A stretch of DNA of 64,000 bases, from NCBI RefSeq assembly GCF_000237925.1, contig NC_031498.1, positions 27,920,963-27,984,962 on the forward strand. The letters run 5' to 3'. This stretch comes from Schistosoma mansoni (lineage: Eukaryota; Platyhelminthes; Trematoda; Strigeidida; Schistosomatidae). Under the pieces are notes generated by a model. It searched no databases. It saw only the letters and a program-made list of their open reading frames with translations, and was not told where the DNA came from. The stretch's first letter is position 1. Each line of letters starts with the position of its first letter. This document shows positions 43,090-54,822 of the stretch, piece after piece. A program made the translations under genes and the position numbers.

Positions 43090-46000
43090 TAGAGATAAGT
43101 AAATCCCCGAAATAAATAGCTCTATAAATTTTCTACATTTTGTGGTGACCTCACTATTTTTATTGAATAAATTGTAACTGGAGGCAGTTGGTCACGCATC
43201 CGCACCAGATCACGAGTGGGTGGGCCATACCATTCATCCCTCGCAATTACTGACCAGTTTGGACCAAACGCCTAGATATATTGATAGCTTTCCAAATATA
43301 TCTTTAAACCTCCTCATTTATGACCTCTGATTTGACTAGGATAATATACTCCGAATGCCTGTGGCACCTTTGTTGGTGAGCCCGACGTGATCTGGTACAC
43401 CAAACAATAAACTGTAAGTCTATTCCTTGTTGGAACATTACATATCGTTTTTAAAACTTTTTATCTTTACATATAGTGATATTCTTTTGATATTTTCGGA
43501 TATCTTTTCTCGTCCATCTGTATATCCTATGTTCATCATGATGGGACAGATACCTATGCTATTTGGGATTAAAACTCTTTCGCCACCCCCGTTTTAGCTA
43601 ATGCCATTTTGGCTCGACAACATTCGAGCTTGGTTCTATTACGCAGAAGCTGACTTCCATAAGCATGGCGTAACAGACCCACACTCATAGTTCCTTTCAG
43701 TAATGAAGGTACTACCACGCGATTTCAACAGGTACGTCACTTTTAGAATGTTTACTAGTGGTGTCTCAGAACCTTGTAAAACTTTAAAGAAGGCCATTCT
43801 TGAGCGTGGAGATTTAACCTACCGACAACGGTCAGGCCAAGTTTTCAACAACATCGATCTACAACATTGCCCTACAGCAGATATGTCTCTACGATCGCGA
43901 GAGCTCAGTGGTCAATGGATCTTTGACGAGGGCCTATTTAGACAGCTTTTCCTATCTGAACTTCACCAATCAGTGCAGACAGTGCTTGTCTCACTTAAAA
44001 ACAACTCTGTAGATAAACTGGCTGAATCTGTGAACCAGATTCTGGAGATCACCATAACCCCAAGTCTCAAGATTTATTCCGTTAAAGAAATCCTCAAACA
44101 ATACAAAATGATGTTTCAGATCTCTGTTACACTCTGACTCTTTACCTTAACATTCATCATAATCGTAGACGCTTCCCAACTCCTTGGAGAAGCTCGTTAC
44201 GAGAAGGATCTGTCTCTAGACCACAAGAGGTAGATAATCCTGTCTGGTGATGATACCGTAATAAGTATGGTAAGTCTTCTAGAAATTGCGCAGAACCCTT
44301 CAGGAAACTTCCCTGCCGGCAAGCGCTAACGGCAACCACAGTCGATGGACATAGCCGTCTGTAATACATCACTGATGTGATGACGGAAGTTCGCTACCTT
44401 AAAGACACTAGAGCAGAAGTTAGTGTTCTTCCTGCGAATCCCAACGACCGACTGAGCGAACCAGCTTTAAACTTGCGGGCGGCAAACGGAAGAGCGATCG
44501 CCATATATAGTAAGCGATATGTGTGTCTTAACGTGGGTTTACGCAAACCTATGCACTAGGTTTTCGTTTTTGCAGATGCTTCTATGCCAATCATTGGCAT
44601 AGACCTACTTCAACACCATAATCTACTAATCGACACGTGCAAATGGAGGTTAGTAGACGGCAATACTAAATTATCCGTTTATGTAACTTTCTTTCCCTGT
44701 TGTCGATTGTCCCCACTCACTGTTAGGCACATAATCAACCCTTACTATCAACTCATACTCGACAAGTACCCTGATCTGAACCAAATGCGACCCAAATTAC
44801 CCTGTGTAACCAGAAATGCTGCACATTACGTCATGACTACACGACGATCTGTATTCTCAAAAGAGCGCCGACTAGCTCCTGAAAAGCTAAGGTTGGCGAG
44901 AAACGAATCCAATTACATAAGACTTGGAAAGTACTCGGCCATCGGTCTATGGGCGACTCCCTGGTACATGACCCTTAAAAAGGACTGTAATGATTGGAGT
45001 ACGTCTAGTGACTGTTAGCGACTAAATGTGAAAACCATTTTTGTTCGTTACCCTTTGCCTCACATTCGTTATTTGACAGCTAACTCAAAAAAATGCCCAA
45101 CCGTATCCTCAAAAATCAATTTGGTAAAAGTGTGAAATCAAATTCCTATGGCTGTCGACGGCATTCCTAAAACCACTATCATCACCCTTTCGGATTGCAA
45201 GAATTTTCGCACACGTCTTTCGACTTAAGAAATGCTGCACAAACTTTCCAGCGATCCATCGGTGACGTTTATCGAGGTCTCAACTTCGTACATGCATGTG
45301 TGGATGACTACTTGATCACAAGTTCGGATAAAGAATTTCATCTCCAGTATCCGATCCTTATTTCCAAACGACTACAAAAACACGGGATTACAGTAAACAT
45401 TCAGAAATATCAGATTGGAACCGACTCCCTGGGCCTTCCCGGACGCACTATTGATGCTCAAGGTATTCGCCTTCTGAAAGAAAAGTAGCGGCCATTCATG
45501 ATTATCCAGAACCGACCACAGTCAAGGAAGTATGTACGTTCAACGGCCTGATAAGTCTTTATCGACGATTTATACCGAGTAGCGCGTCTGTTATGAGACT
45601 CTTAACCTACCAACCTCATGGAAATACAAAATCCATTAATTTGGTCGACATCGCGAAAAAGACATTCTTTACAATTAAGGAAATAATCGCAAGAACAACT
45701 ATACTCGCTCACTAGGACATTAAAGCACTCATCAGTATTGCAGCAGACTCATCCGACTAGACGATAAGAGGGATCTCAAATTAATTGGTAAACAACTCCT
45801 GACAATCTTCAGCATTCTCCGACCATAAACCTATCACCTCTCTAAGCTCGTCTTTTGATGAGTACCCCCCCTCAAGACCCTAGAGGGAATTTCACTTCAG
45901 ATATACAACATATTTCTGAGGCGAACAATGTAGTGGACGAGGCCTTTTCTCTTATAACTTCCTTGGACAGTTTCCAAGGCATCAACCCTCTTAAACTCGT

Positions 46001-47815
46001 CTAGCTTCAAAAAGAAGGCACTGATCTTCAGCAAGAAATATCTTCAACGAACCTAAAACTGCGTACTCAACAGATAGGAACAGGTATGGGAATCTTACTA
46101 TGCGACACATCTACTGTTAGTGATCATTCAATCGTACCGAAACACAATCAACGCAACGTATTCAGTGTGTCGCATCCACTTTCTCATCCAGATGTTCACG
46201 AAACCATCAAGCTCATAGCAGAACGATTTAGCTGACCTTGTATAAATAAAGACGTGAGGGAGTGGACACGCTACTGCGTAAGCTGCCGAAAATCTAAGGT
46301 GATTGGACACAACAAATGTCCCTTAGGCTCTTCCACAACCTCTGATGCTCGTTTTGATAATGTTCATCTTGATTTGGTAAGACACTTATCAGATTCAAAT
46401 GGGCATGTTACCTCTTGACGTGTATAGACCGTTTCACATGATGGCCAGGAGCGGTGCCTATCAAAGACATTGTTGATGAAACGGCATCCCGTGTCTTCGT
46501 TAAACGGTGGGTAGCAATCCTCAAGTACACTCCAGCTATTATCACTGACCGTGAGCGTCAGTTTGAATCCAGACGTTTCCGTTGTCTGACTATACTATTA
46601 GGAATCACACTATTCTGAAGGACCGCCTACCACATACAAGTCAATGGGTTTATGGTACTATTTTACCGGCATCTGAAGGACTTTAGGTGCAATTTAGCAC
46701 AGCTCATTTATGAAACGACGCTGACTCACATGAGAATTTGTGGATTTTTCATCTTCAATGAATGTGGATCTAAGTTCCTACATGAGGAGACATAAAAACG
46801 CCATTCGTTTGGTTACACCTGTTCCCACTCAACCGCAGTCAACTGATGTTTTCGTTCGACATGCGATATGACACAGTACAAACGTTTTCGTACGTAGGGA
46901 CTCATTACGACGACCTCTAGAAATAGCATACGAAGGACCATTCAGAGTTCATCGCTAACCTAAATACCGTATCATCGACAAAAACGGAACTAACGACAAC
47001 GTTAGCCCTAAAGCAGCGTATTTAGAATGGGACCACGTTGATGTTGATTTCCCTCTATTACGTTTGAATGACACGAGCCTCACAAGTACGATGCCTTCCC
47101 AGACAACCCGTAGTTAAAAAGAAACTTAGGAGGTATCTGGCAACCGGCTCAAAACAAAGCGTTCTTGAAGAAGGATAAGTTCTCTGGAACACTTAAACAA
47201 TTACTGCACGTAGGGCACAACATAACATTTCGTTTGATCTCTATCTTTTTGTATCACTGTATCAAAATAAACTAGAGACAAAATTTCTTTTCTCATATGC
47301 TGATATATGTGTACATATCTATTTTCTTCTTTTTTTTCCGAAAAAATATACAAATAAAACATTGCGCGAAAATCCTTTCTACGTTATCGGATGTTAATAA
47401 AACGCATATATACAAGTTTATTTTCGTTTTTCACCCGCTTTGTGTCCTTATGCACGTGTGAGTGTATATCGACATTCAATAACAATTCCATTTTTTATTT
47501 TCCAGGGCTGCTGGAAAAGATGATAAAACTGACGAATATCACGATGAATCGAAAATGTCTTCACACGTTTTTCATTGCTGTCATGTACCAGATGGCCCCT
47601 TATGTCAGAGAAGGATGGCCAGATTCTCCCGAACTTAGCAAGCTATCTGAAGGGCGTCTACCAACGAATGTTTGTTTGGTCTAAACTTTTGGTTGGCCAT
47701 GTCTTCTGGTCATCACTACCTCACCAGGGAGGGAGTGAGCTGTAGCGGTAAATAAATTTCCAAAATAAATAGCTCTGTAAGTCTTCGACATCTGATCAAA
47801 TTATCTGAAGACACT
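43090..47815 (+). mobile_element. Ty3/Gypsy-type LTR retrotransposon, broken fossil
   Basis: The 5' LTR-like region (about 43090-43385) is followed by GGTGAGCCCGACGTGATCTG, the usual leader junction. Parts in order: a gag-like region (about 43520-44110), an aspartic-protease-like region (44370-44680), reverse transcriptase (about 44750-45490, then RNase H-like to about 45900), integrase (about 46100-46900) and a short C-terminal tail. A partial 3' LTR match (AAATAAATAGCTCTGTAAG) lies at about 47745-47815. The element is clearly dead, with on the order of ten or more breaks and diverged ends. The family resembles the Gypsy elements known from schistosomes; I do not name one. Confidence 0.85.
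47507..47638 (+). other. Exon-like open frame of unknown origin
   Basis: A strong acceptor (TTTTTTATTTTCCAG at 47505) precedes 43 open codons reading AAGKDDKTDEYHDESKMSSH, then HCCHVPDGPLCQRR, then a stop. The composition looks like protein, but it lies within the 3' part of the LTR fossil and no partner exon is visible. It may be retroelement-derived. Confidence 0.3.
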
Positions 47816-47949
47816 TGCGTGATGGTCTGATAGTGTAAAAAGGTAGTTACCAACATCAAATTTATCGATGCCCGGTGGACAGAGAATCAAACAGTTCAGT
47901 GGTAACTTCTCTGAAGTTAAGGCTGAGTGCTTCGAGATCATATCCGCCA

Positions 47950-48050
47950 GGGAGTATCAGTTCCCTGGAGATCACAGGCACGTCTTATTGACGCATGCCA
48001 GATAACACAAAACACGTATCCAGGGTTACCTATAAAATACCTTAAACCCC
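47950..48050 (+). repeat. Decayed hammerhead-bearing repeat (copy 1)
   Basis: ATCAGTTCCCTGGAGATCACAGGCACGTC, GACGCATGCCAGATAACAC and ATCCAGGGTTACC match the unit at 60320-60420 and, more loosely, the Sm-alpha ribozyme region. The core bases are gone. Confidence 0.5.
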
Positions 48051-48059
48051 TTCCTTATT

Positions 48060-48930
48060 TTCGGTAAAATATTACTAACGAGAGTTTGTTTTAACATGTA
48101 GTGTCTCCTGCTAATAAACATTTACATGATTCCTATTGGCTTCTCAAGAATAATTATTCAGACAGCATGTGACATCAATTTATCCCTACCTTCATAATGA
48201 CTGTATTGTTTTCATGTAGAATTGTCACGCTATGCACGCGTACACGTCATGCTATTGGGTCCTTGTATTACTAAGTTTATGCGCCTTGTGTGTACTTATG
48301 TGTTTATGTGTTTTTTAAACGCACAAAGCTTTTTCAACATTCAGTGTTAAGTAATAGGAATTATAATGCCTGTACAAAACAAGGAAGTGAATGAACACTC
48401 GAGCAATATTGTTCTGACATTTACCTGGGTATCTGTGGTCAAATATTAACCCAGAAACCCAAGCTGTTACATGTACATCCATCTGACTAGTCTGGAATGG
48501 GATAAAATGCGCATCCCGAATTCTGTAGAATTATGGTCTAGTTATATTTTATCACATTGATCTCTCCTACTATAATAATAGACCTAGTCCCAAACTTGTC
48601 GATTTGTCATAATGTGATTACCTAATCTATCAAAACTTACGTGGAAATCACATCATAATGTACACTGACTCATCCAAAGTGACAGTCAGCAATATGACGT
48701 CTAACGATTCTGTAGAACATATTTCTGTTAGGAAGAGAGTAATATATTCAATACGAAAAGCAACAGGTTACACAAAGTAACCACTCGTGTGTGGTCGAAA
48801 CATGCCATCTCAAATCAGTGTTCATATTTTTTGGACACCTCTAAGAACAACATGTTGAATGTGAATTTTCTGGGTTATCGTATGTTCGGTTTCAAGAATC
48901 ATGTTGTTGAGAATCAATACTACTACGTAC
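48060..48930. other. Unassigned DNA
   Basis: No gene or repeat I can support. Confidence 0.35.
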
Positions 48931-48934
48931 TAGG

Positions 48935-49745
48935 GAGTCGTTAGTTGCTGAGTGAGTCCCTACTACCCTCTTTATAAAGCGGATTAAATATCGCGTTTCT
49001 CCAGCCTCTATGCAGTCTAAATAGCCTCGAAGACATATCACACAGTATTTTCAGGGGATCAGAAATTAAATTCGTCAGGGTTTTCATAATTCTGGGATGA
49101 ATACTTTCCGGGTCACTGCACATATTTGGTTTGAGATGTTGCAGTCGTCGTAAGACGACTCCTTTCTCAATAAACACAGGAACCATTGTCAAGCTGCCAT
49201 TATCACGACTAACTATTGGTCTTTCACCATGGTCGGTTGAGAGCACTTTATTAGAATATTCTGATAAAACTTCGGCTTTTGCTTGTTAATAACCAATGGA
49301 TGTTGTTGTACCAGGTGGTATGATTCTATCACTTATCCGAGTTTTCCTCTTCATATCCGAGAAAAACATTTTCGGACTATTTTCACAATCGCTAACCAAT
49401 TGTTTTTATATGGATATCTTACCTGACTTATCGAAGCTTTGCAAGCATTTCTGGTCTTACAACAAATTAATCCGTACTGTGTAGAGAGTACAGATGAACA
49501 TGACACAACACTTCTTTCCACGTCTAAATTTCTTGACCTGTTTAGTTATCCACGGTAGACAGTTATTTGGTCTGCGTGGTACTAAGCATCGTAAAAACAG
49601 GGACGTGACTAAACTAACTGTACCTTTAAGTATGAACCATGCTTCTTCAATTTATGAGCTAGTATTTACTGACCAAATAGTTGTTGCAACGCACTTTCGA
49701 ATAACTGATATCTCTGCTCTCCACACATTTGGGTGAGGTCTGGTC
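48935..49745 (-). mobile_element. CR1-like LINE, pre-RT and RT start, relic
   Basis: The minus strand encodes LRRLQHLKPNMCSDPESIHP, then LISDPLKILCDMSSRLFR, then RGWRNAIFNPLYKEGSRDS. These are the KSxGPDGIHP, PLxxLF and PxW...PIxKKGSR blocks of CR1/Jockey RTs. Truncated on both sides. Confidence 0.75.
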
Positions 49746-49749
49746 TGGT

Positions 49750-50055
49750 TATACACTGTGTCACAAGCTGTAAAAATGAATGACAACAGCATCCAACCAA
49801 GGCCCTCAGCCTCCTTTAATTGTAAACTAACTTTTTCATTCTCTTCAGAAAATGTACTGGTAAGCTAAAAGCCATAGTTCCTATAGTCCTAGATGAGTTC
49901 AAATCAGTAGAGTAACTCATATGTCCAGAAACCAGTACAAATATTTGCATTTCTCAAGATAAATTTCCCAAACAATTAGGACGATTTCTTCTTATATTAA
50001 GAAAATTAAATAAATTATAAATGAACGTGAATGTTCCAGTTTGCTTTGGTCTAAA
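49750..50055. other. Unassigned DNA
   Basis: Nothing supportable. Confidence 0.35.
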
Positions 50056-50058
50056 AGT

Positions 50059-50526
50059 TCACTCCAAAAGCTCTAATGCTTGATGGTAACCTATTTCCCA
50101 TTCTAACGAAGAATAATACAGAGTAGCAGCTTTAAATTCTCCATAGCAATATTCAACTGTGAGGCAACTCACCTCTGCTCTAAATTCAACATTCTCGCCA
50201 TGGAAACACTCTCTAAAATCTTTTGTCGAATCCCAGTAATTTACAGATGTACCATAGAACCTCAAAATATCTGTTTGGTAAACACGTGTTTTAGATACAG
50301 TGTTCCCCTTGTTACACACTAGCCGATAAAAACTTTCTATTTTTACCGATGACATAATAATAATCTAATTCAATTTCTTCCTCTGTATCTAGCCAACTAA
50401 CTGTTTCAGAGGAATGATTTTCCGTCCTTTTTTCTAAGCTGGTCTTCGTTATGATCTTCTGAAAGATGAATTGACAATTCTGGAATTTAGTCAACATTAT
50501 AGTACTTCTTAAAAACCATTTTAACT
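50059..50526 (-). CDS. Unidentified coding candidate (two overlapping frames)
   Basis: An acceptor-like TTGCAG ends at about 50526. The first frame (50530-50312) ends with EEEIELDYYYVIGKN; the second (50355-50059) reads RVYQTDILRFYGTSVNYWDS and ends YHQALELLE with a stop. A 28-nt GT...AG stretch (GTAAAAATAG to CGGCTAG, near 50343-50316) would join them in frame, as schistosome micro-introns do, but 28 nt is very short. Both frames have protein-like composition. I do not recognise the product; it could be a last exon, or a decaying copy of one. Confidence 0.4.
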
Positions 50527-50559
50527 GCAAGTGTATTTGTTAATCAACAAGAATAAATC

Positions 50560-51065
50560 ACTGTTCATAACTCTGTAGGCCATCATTTTTATAGATGAAT
50601 TTCCTAGGCTATCAAGGACAAAGTCTTGGAGTGAGTCAGGTTAAAAAAGTAAGCTATTTCGCTTATAAGACTTTATCTGCTTCTACAACCAGAGATTAAC
50701 ACAATGCAAAGGCAGGGATCAATACAATTTATTAAATAGAAGAACCGTGGCGACAAGAATGGCGTACACACAAAAATATCTAGAGAACACAACAAATGTG
50801 CCAACGTAACCTACTCTTGTTCACAAAAAATGTACAAGTTTATAATTGACTAATAAACTAAGCATGATCACACCAAGGTCAGACCGAGTTAATGTAGTCG
50901 TTGTTTGGTAATGCTATTTGTAGATTTGTTGAACGTTCACATTTGACACGTTGCTCAGGTTCTTCTATTTAGTTAAGATAAAGCACTTATTCGTCATCGA
51001 CCTTTGTACAACTAGTCAAGTAGTTTAAAGGTATCTTCTGAGATCTAAAACTACTGCCCTATTGT
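50560..51065. other. Unassigned DNA
   Basis: No supportable gene or repeat. Confidence 0.35.
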
Positions 51066-51069
51066 TGTT

Positions 51070-52640
51070 GTTGTTACCCCTGTTACTCCTCATGAAGGAG
51101 CATAGGCCGCCCACCAGCATTCTCTATCCAACCCCATCCTTTCCAGTTTTTTCCAGTTGCTATTCTTCGGCCTTCCACTTTTCCGCTTCCCTTCAGGATT
51201 CAAAGTCAGGGCTCGCCTCGTGATGCAGTTTGATGACTCTGTAGTGACCTACTTCTCATTACGAGAACGCGATTGGTGTAATCGAAACAATTATTATTAC
51301 AACCAATTGTATCAGTGATTGTTTAACTGTACTCGTTTTGTTTGACCGTATCAAAAACACTTTTCGTTCAGTTGTCCATCTCGTTCGTGCGAACGCTCCT
51401 ACGCTCTGCCATTTTGCCTGTACTCTTTGGCGCGTCTCGGTATTCTTTCGATACTACGAGATCGCCAATATATAAATCTTATCTAGACCAATAACAGCCT
51501 TCTGGTTTTCAACCTATCAAGGAATCCAAGTCGTTATCTGGCGCGTAATGTTATTTTAATGGTGATCATAGTCAATCGGGACTCGATGTCATCTACAACT
51601 CTCTCGGTTTATGCCTTATCCACTTCCATCGTCTTTTCCTAATTTCCTCTTCAGCTGGAAGCTGATTTGTCCTCTCCCAAAGAAAGCTGTTGCTGATGGT
51701 ATCAGGCCAGTGATTGTTGAATATTTTGCGTAGACAAGTGTTTATAAATACTTGTACATTATTGACGATGGTTGTAGTAGTTCTCCACGTTTAAGCTCCG
51801 TACAATAGGACTGTCTTGATGTTCGTATTGAAGGTTATGACTTTAATATTGGTTGTCAGTTGTTTTGAGTTCCATATGTTCTTCAATTGTGGGAATGCGT
51901 TCCTTGCTCTGCCAATTCTCGCCTTTACATCTGCATCAGATCCTTCATGTCCATCAATGATGCTTCCCAGGCACGTGAATGTTTCTACATCTTCCAGAGT
52001 TTCGCCATCGAGTGCGACTGGGTTGGTGTCCTCTGTGTTGTACATCAGGATCTTGTTTTTTCCTTTGTGTATGTTGAGGCCTACTGATGCAGAGGCTGCT
52101 GCTACATTTGCTGTCTTTGTCTGTATTTGTTCGTGTGTATGGGAGAGGAGGGCTAGGTCATCTGAGAACTCCACATCGTCTAATTGGTTCTGAGATGTCA
52201 ATTGTATTCCATGCTTCCCCTCAGATGTCGAAGTCTTCACAATCCAGTCAATCACCAGAAGAAAGAGGAAGGGGGAGGGTAGACAGCCTTGTCTGACTCC
52301 GGTCCTTACTGGAAATGCATCTGTCAAACGCTTTCTCATAGTCAATGAAGTTGATGTATAGCGACGATTTCCACTCAACTGATTGTTCAACGATGATCCG
52401 TGGCGTCGCGACTTGGTCTGTGCACGACTGATCCTTACGGAATCCAGTCTGTTGAACTCGAAGTCGGGCGTCTACTACATCCTTCATCCGATTCAGCAAC
52501 ACTATTGAAAACTTCTGGTACTGATAACAAAGTGATTCCTCTGTAATTATCACATTTGCTCAGATCTCCTTTCTATGGTAATATTGGTGAGGTATGCTTC
52601 TTTCCAGTCTGTCAATGGCACTCGTTCTTCCTCCCAAATC
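51070..52640 (-). mobile_element. RTE-clade LINE (SR2-like), RT to 3' end, with internal insertion
   Basis: The longest LINE relic here. Minus-strand RT blocks: QQTGFRKDQSCTDQVATPRI, INFIDYEKAFD, TGVRQGCLPSPFLFLLVIDW, EFSDDLALLSHTHEQIQ (the catalytic box reads FSDD, usually FADD), then TFTCLGSIIDGHEGSDADVK and ARIGRARNAFPQLKNIWNSK. A frameshift lies at about 52250-52300. The 3' part (51243-51070) is separated by unrelated sequence at about 51245-51605, and the GTAA tail is reduced. Confidence 0.88.
51245..51605. mobile_element. LTR-like insertion inside the RTE LINE
   Basis: Contains TGTACTCTTTGGCGCGTCTCGG and TATATAAATCTTATCTAGACC, similar to the end of LTR-like relic D at 35995-36060. A younger insertion relative to the LINE; fossil. 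Confidence 0.45.
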
Positions 52641-52644
52641 TTCT

Positions 52645-53420
52645 TGAATGGAAGGTAAAGAATGTTTGCAGTTACTTCAATGTTTGACTTCAATGATTCA
52701 GCCCTATATCATACCAAAAAAAATTGTAAAAGTGCATATCTGTCTCTGGATTTGGGGGATGGACACTCTCTCATATTGATATCTGAATTGATGAATGTCA
52801 TTGCTTTTAGGGTTACAGATAGGCTTTGTTAAAGAGTAAAGTTAGCCCTATTTTTCTATTAAATATGCCAAGAAGCAACACAAAGTCTTACTTCTTTTAA
52901 TGGTCGAATAACAAGTTATAACCCTGATTTGCAGTTATTAGTTTGTATTACTTTTTAGATTGATGACATAACTGAAGGATAGGATGTATGCAACTCTTAC
53001 AAATCTGAACTCATTTTGCATATTACTAAAGCGAATTGCTCGAATACAAAGCATACACACAGTTTTATCAGATATTGACCATGTTGTAAGAGATTAGTTT
53101 TCATTGGCAACAAGTAGTACAATTTCAGCATAAAATTAAGGCAATCAATTCCGATAAGTTTTCGATAGTTATACAACTTAAGCAGTTGATTCAGCTCAGT
53201 TCCTTCCTTTTTATAGTCAAAACAGGTAATCTGATGAAGACAAATACGATGCTAATCATTTCTTCTGAATGAAGATTTCCTATGTCATATAGATTGTTCT
53301 GATTTGTTCCCATTAATGAAAACAAAGTTATTTAAACAAACAAAAGATATCCAGTAGTTAAAATACTGAGATTAGTGAATCTCTCCCATTTAAATAAATA
53401 CTCTATATTTAAGTAATACT
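52645..53420. other. Unassigned DNA
   Basis: Nothing supportable. Confidence 0.35.
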
Positions 53421-53423
53421 CTC

Positions 53424-54035
53424 TGTTGTACCGATTGGGTGAGTGCGTGCATGCCCTGTTTGATATATGAACGTGCTGATTCCCACCAACGAGAGAGCAG
53501 TGAAATTATTGATCGGATTAATGGTACACAAAACTGTTATATCGATTGAGTGCGTTCTTGCCCAGTTGATATATATGAAGTGATAATACCGGCAATTAGA
53601 GAGCAGTAATTTATCGATCGGATCAATAATACACAAACGTCGTATGAGCAGTCTTGAGTACTTATCAGTCCTGCTATCTGCCTAGCCCAGCCAGTTACGT
53701 CTAGGACACCAATAACAGCCTCTGCAATATGAATCACTATTCTCAAACATACTGGGTTTATATACCAAACAAACTGACCACATCGTACCATAAAATAGAA
53801 AATAATATTTCTACAAGATTTCGCCAAATGTGGCTGTGAATAGGGGGACAGTAATTAATAGACTGGGTATAACTCAGGAATGGTAAATCGTACAATAATA
53901 GTCTATAGATCAAAATAAAGCTTATAATAAGAGGGACACGAATATGAATAGTTTAAATACTTAACAATCATACAATAAGAAATATGCATATCATATTGGT
54001 CCATAAATAGTTCTCAAAGTTACCATTCACAATTC
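53424..54035 (-). mobile_element. LTR-like relic D (copy 3) with tandem leader repeats
   Basis: 53660-54035 matches 37490-37870 (AAAATAGAAAATAATATTT, AATGTGGCTGTGAA, ATAAAGCTTATAATAAGAGG). On the minus strand a TATATAAACCCAG box is present. Next to it, 53424-53640 is two tandem ~105-bp units. Old fossil. Confidence 0.6.
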
Positions 54036-54690
54036 TCTTCGGGATATAACACTCTCATTTCCAAGTATCCATATGAACTAGTGATAGCAATTATTGTAAT
54101 TGATTGAACTTATTTTTTAATCATCAGTTTACATATTCGACTTAGTGTACAGGTAATCGAGAGTGGAGTAGAGAGAAAGAGAGAGTTAAGATGAAGATCC
54201 GAGTACGGCAACTACTTCAAGGATTAATTAAGAAAACAAAAGCTCAGAATATTGTAGTGTCGATTGCTATTTTAAGCCCACGTCACTTATTCTGGCTTCC
54301 GGACAAGCCAATTTATTCATTCTTCCTGAGTCACATTTTGACAACAGTCATATGATGACAATCAGAAACGATCAAATTGGAGTCAGATTAAGGGTCACTA
54401 AAATACTAACAATGGATTTTCCATTTCATAAATGTTATCGAGTCATTGAAAAGGATCTAAATATGTTGTATAAATTGTTTATTCACAGTGAATAGTTAGT
54501 TCAGCATTATACATCATGTACGTCAATCTGAAGAACTGATGCATCCATGAAATAAACAAAATAAATAATCCTGAAAATAATTGAAATAAATCACCAAGGG
54601 ATAATGCCGTTGATAAATGATTAAGCTGATTGTTATTCTATTCGTTTGAAGTATTCTATTGATTTTAACAAATGAGTATATTGAGTATCT
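54036..54690. other. Unassigned DNA, intron or downstream of the 54.7-62.2 kb gene
   Basis: No exon found. TTTATTCATTCTTCCTGAG near 54312 recurs near 56563 inside the inverted-repeat structure. Confidence 0.35.
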
Positions 54691-54696
54691 ACCTAC

Positions 54697-54822
54697 CTGT
54701 GTTTGGGTTCTCAGAGAATTCGGTAGCAGAGAATGAGATTCAATGTTCAAAATTCGATTTAATTTTTGCTTGTCTAGATGATCACAAGTTTCTTTTGCAA
54801 GATGTAAGTAGGTTTCATCCAC
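54697..54822 (-). CDS. Duplicated 126-nt exon, copy D
   Basis: 42 codons in phase 0, VDETYLHLAKETCDHLDKQK to LLPNSLRTQTQ. Acceptor TTGTTTAACAG, donor GTAGGTAG. The flanking intron sequence is duplicated as well. Confidence 0.7.

Noticed and set aside
51816-52296. Plus-strand open frames up to 125 codons
   Set aside because: Shadows of the minus-strand RTE reverse transcriptase.
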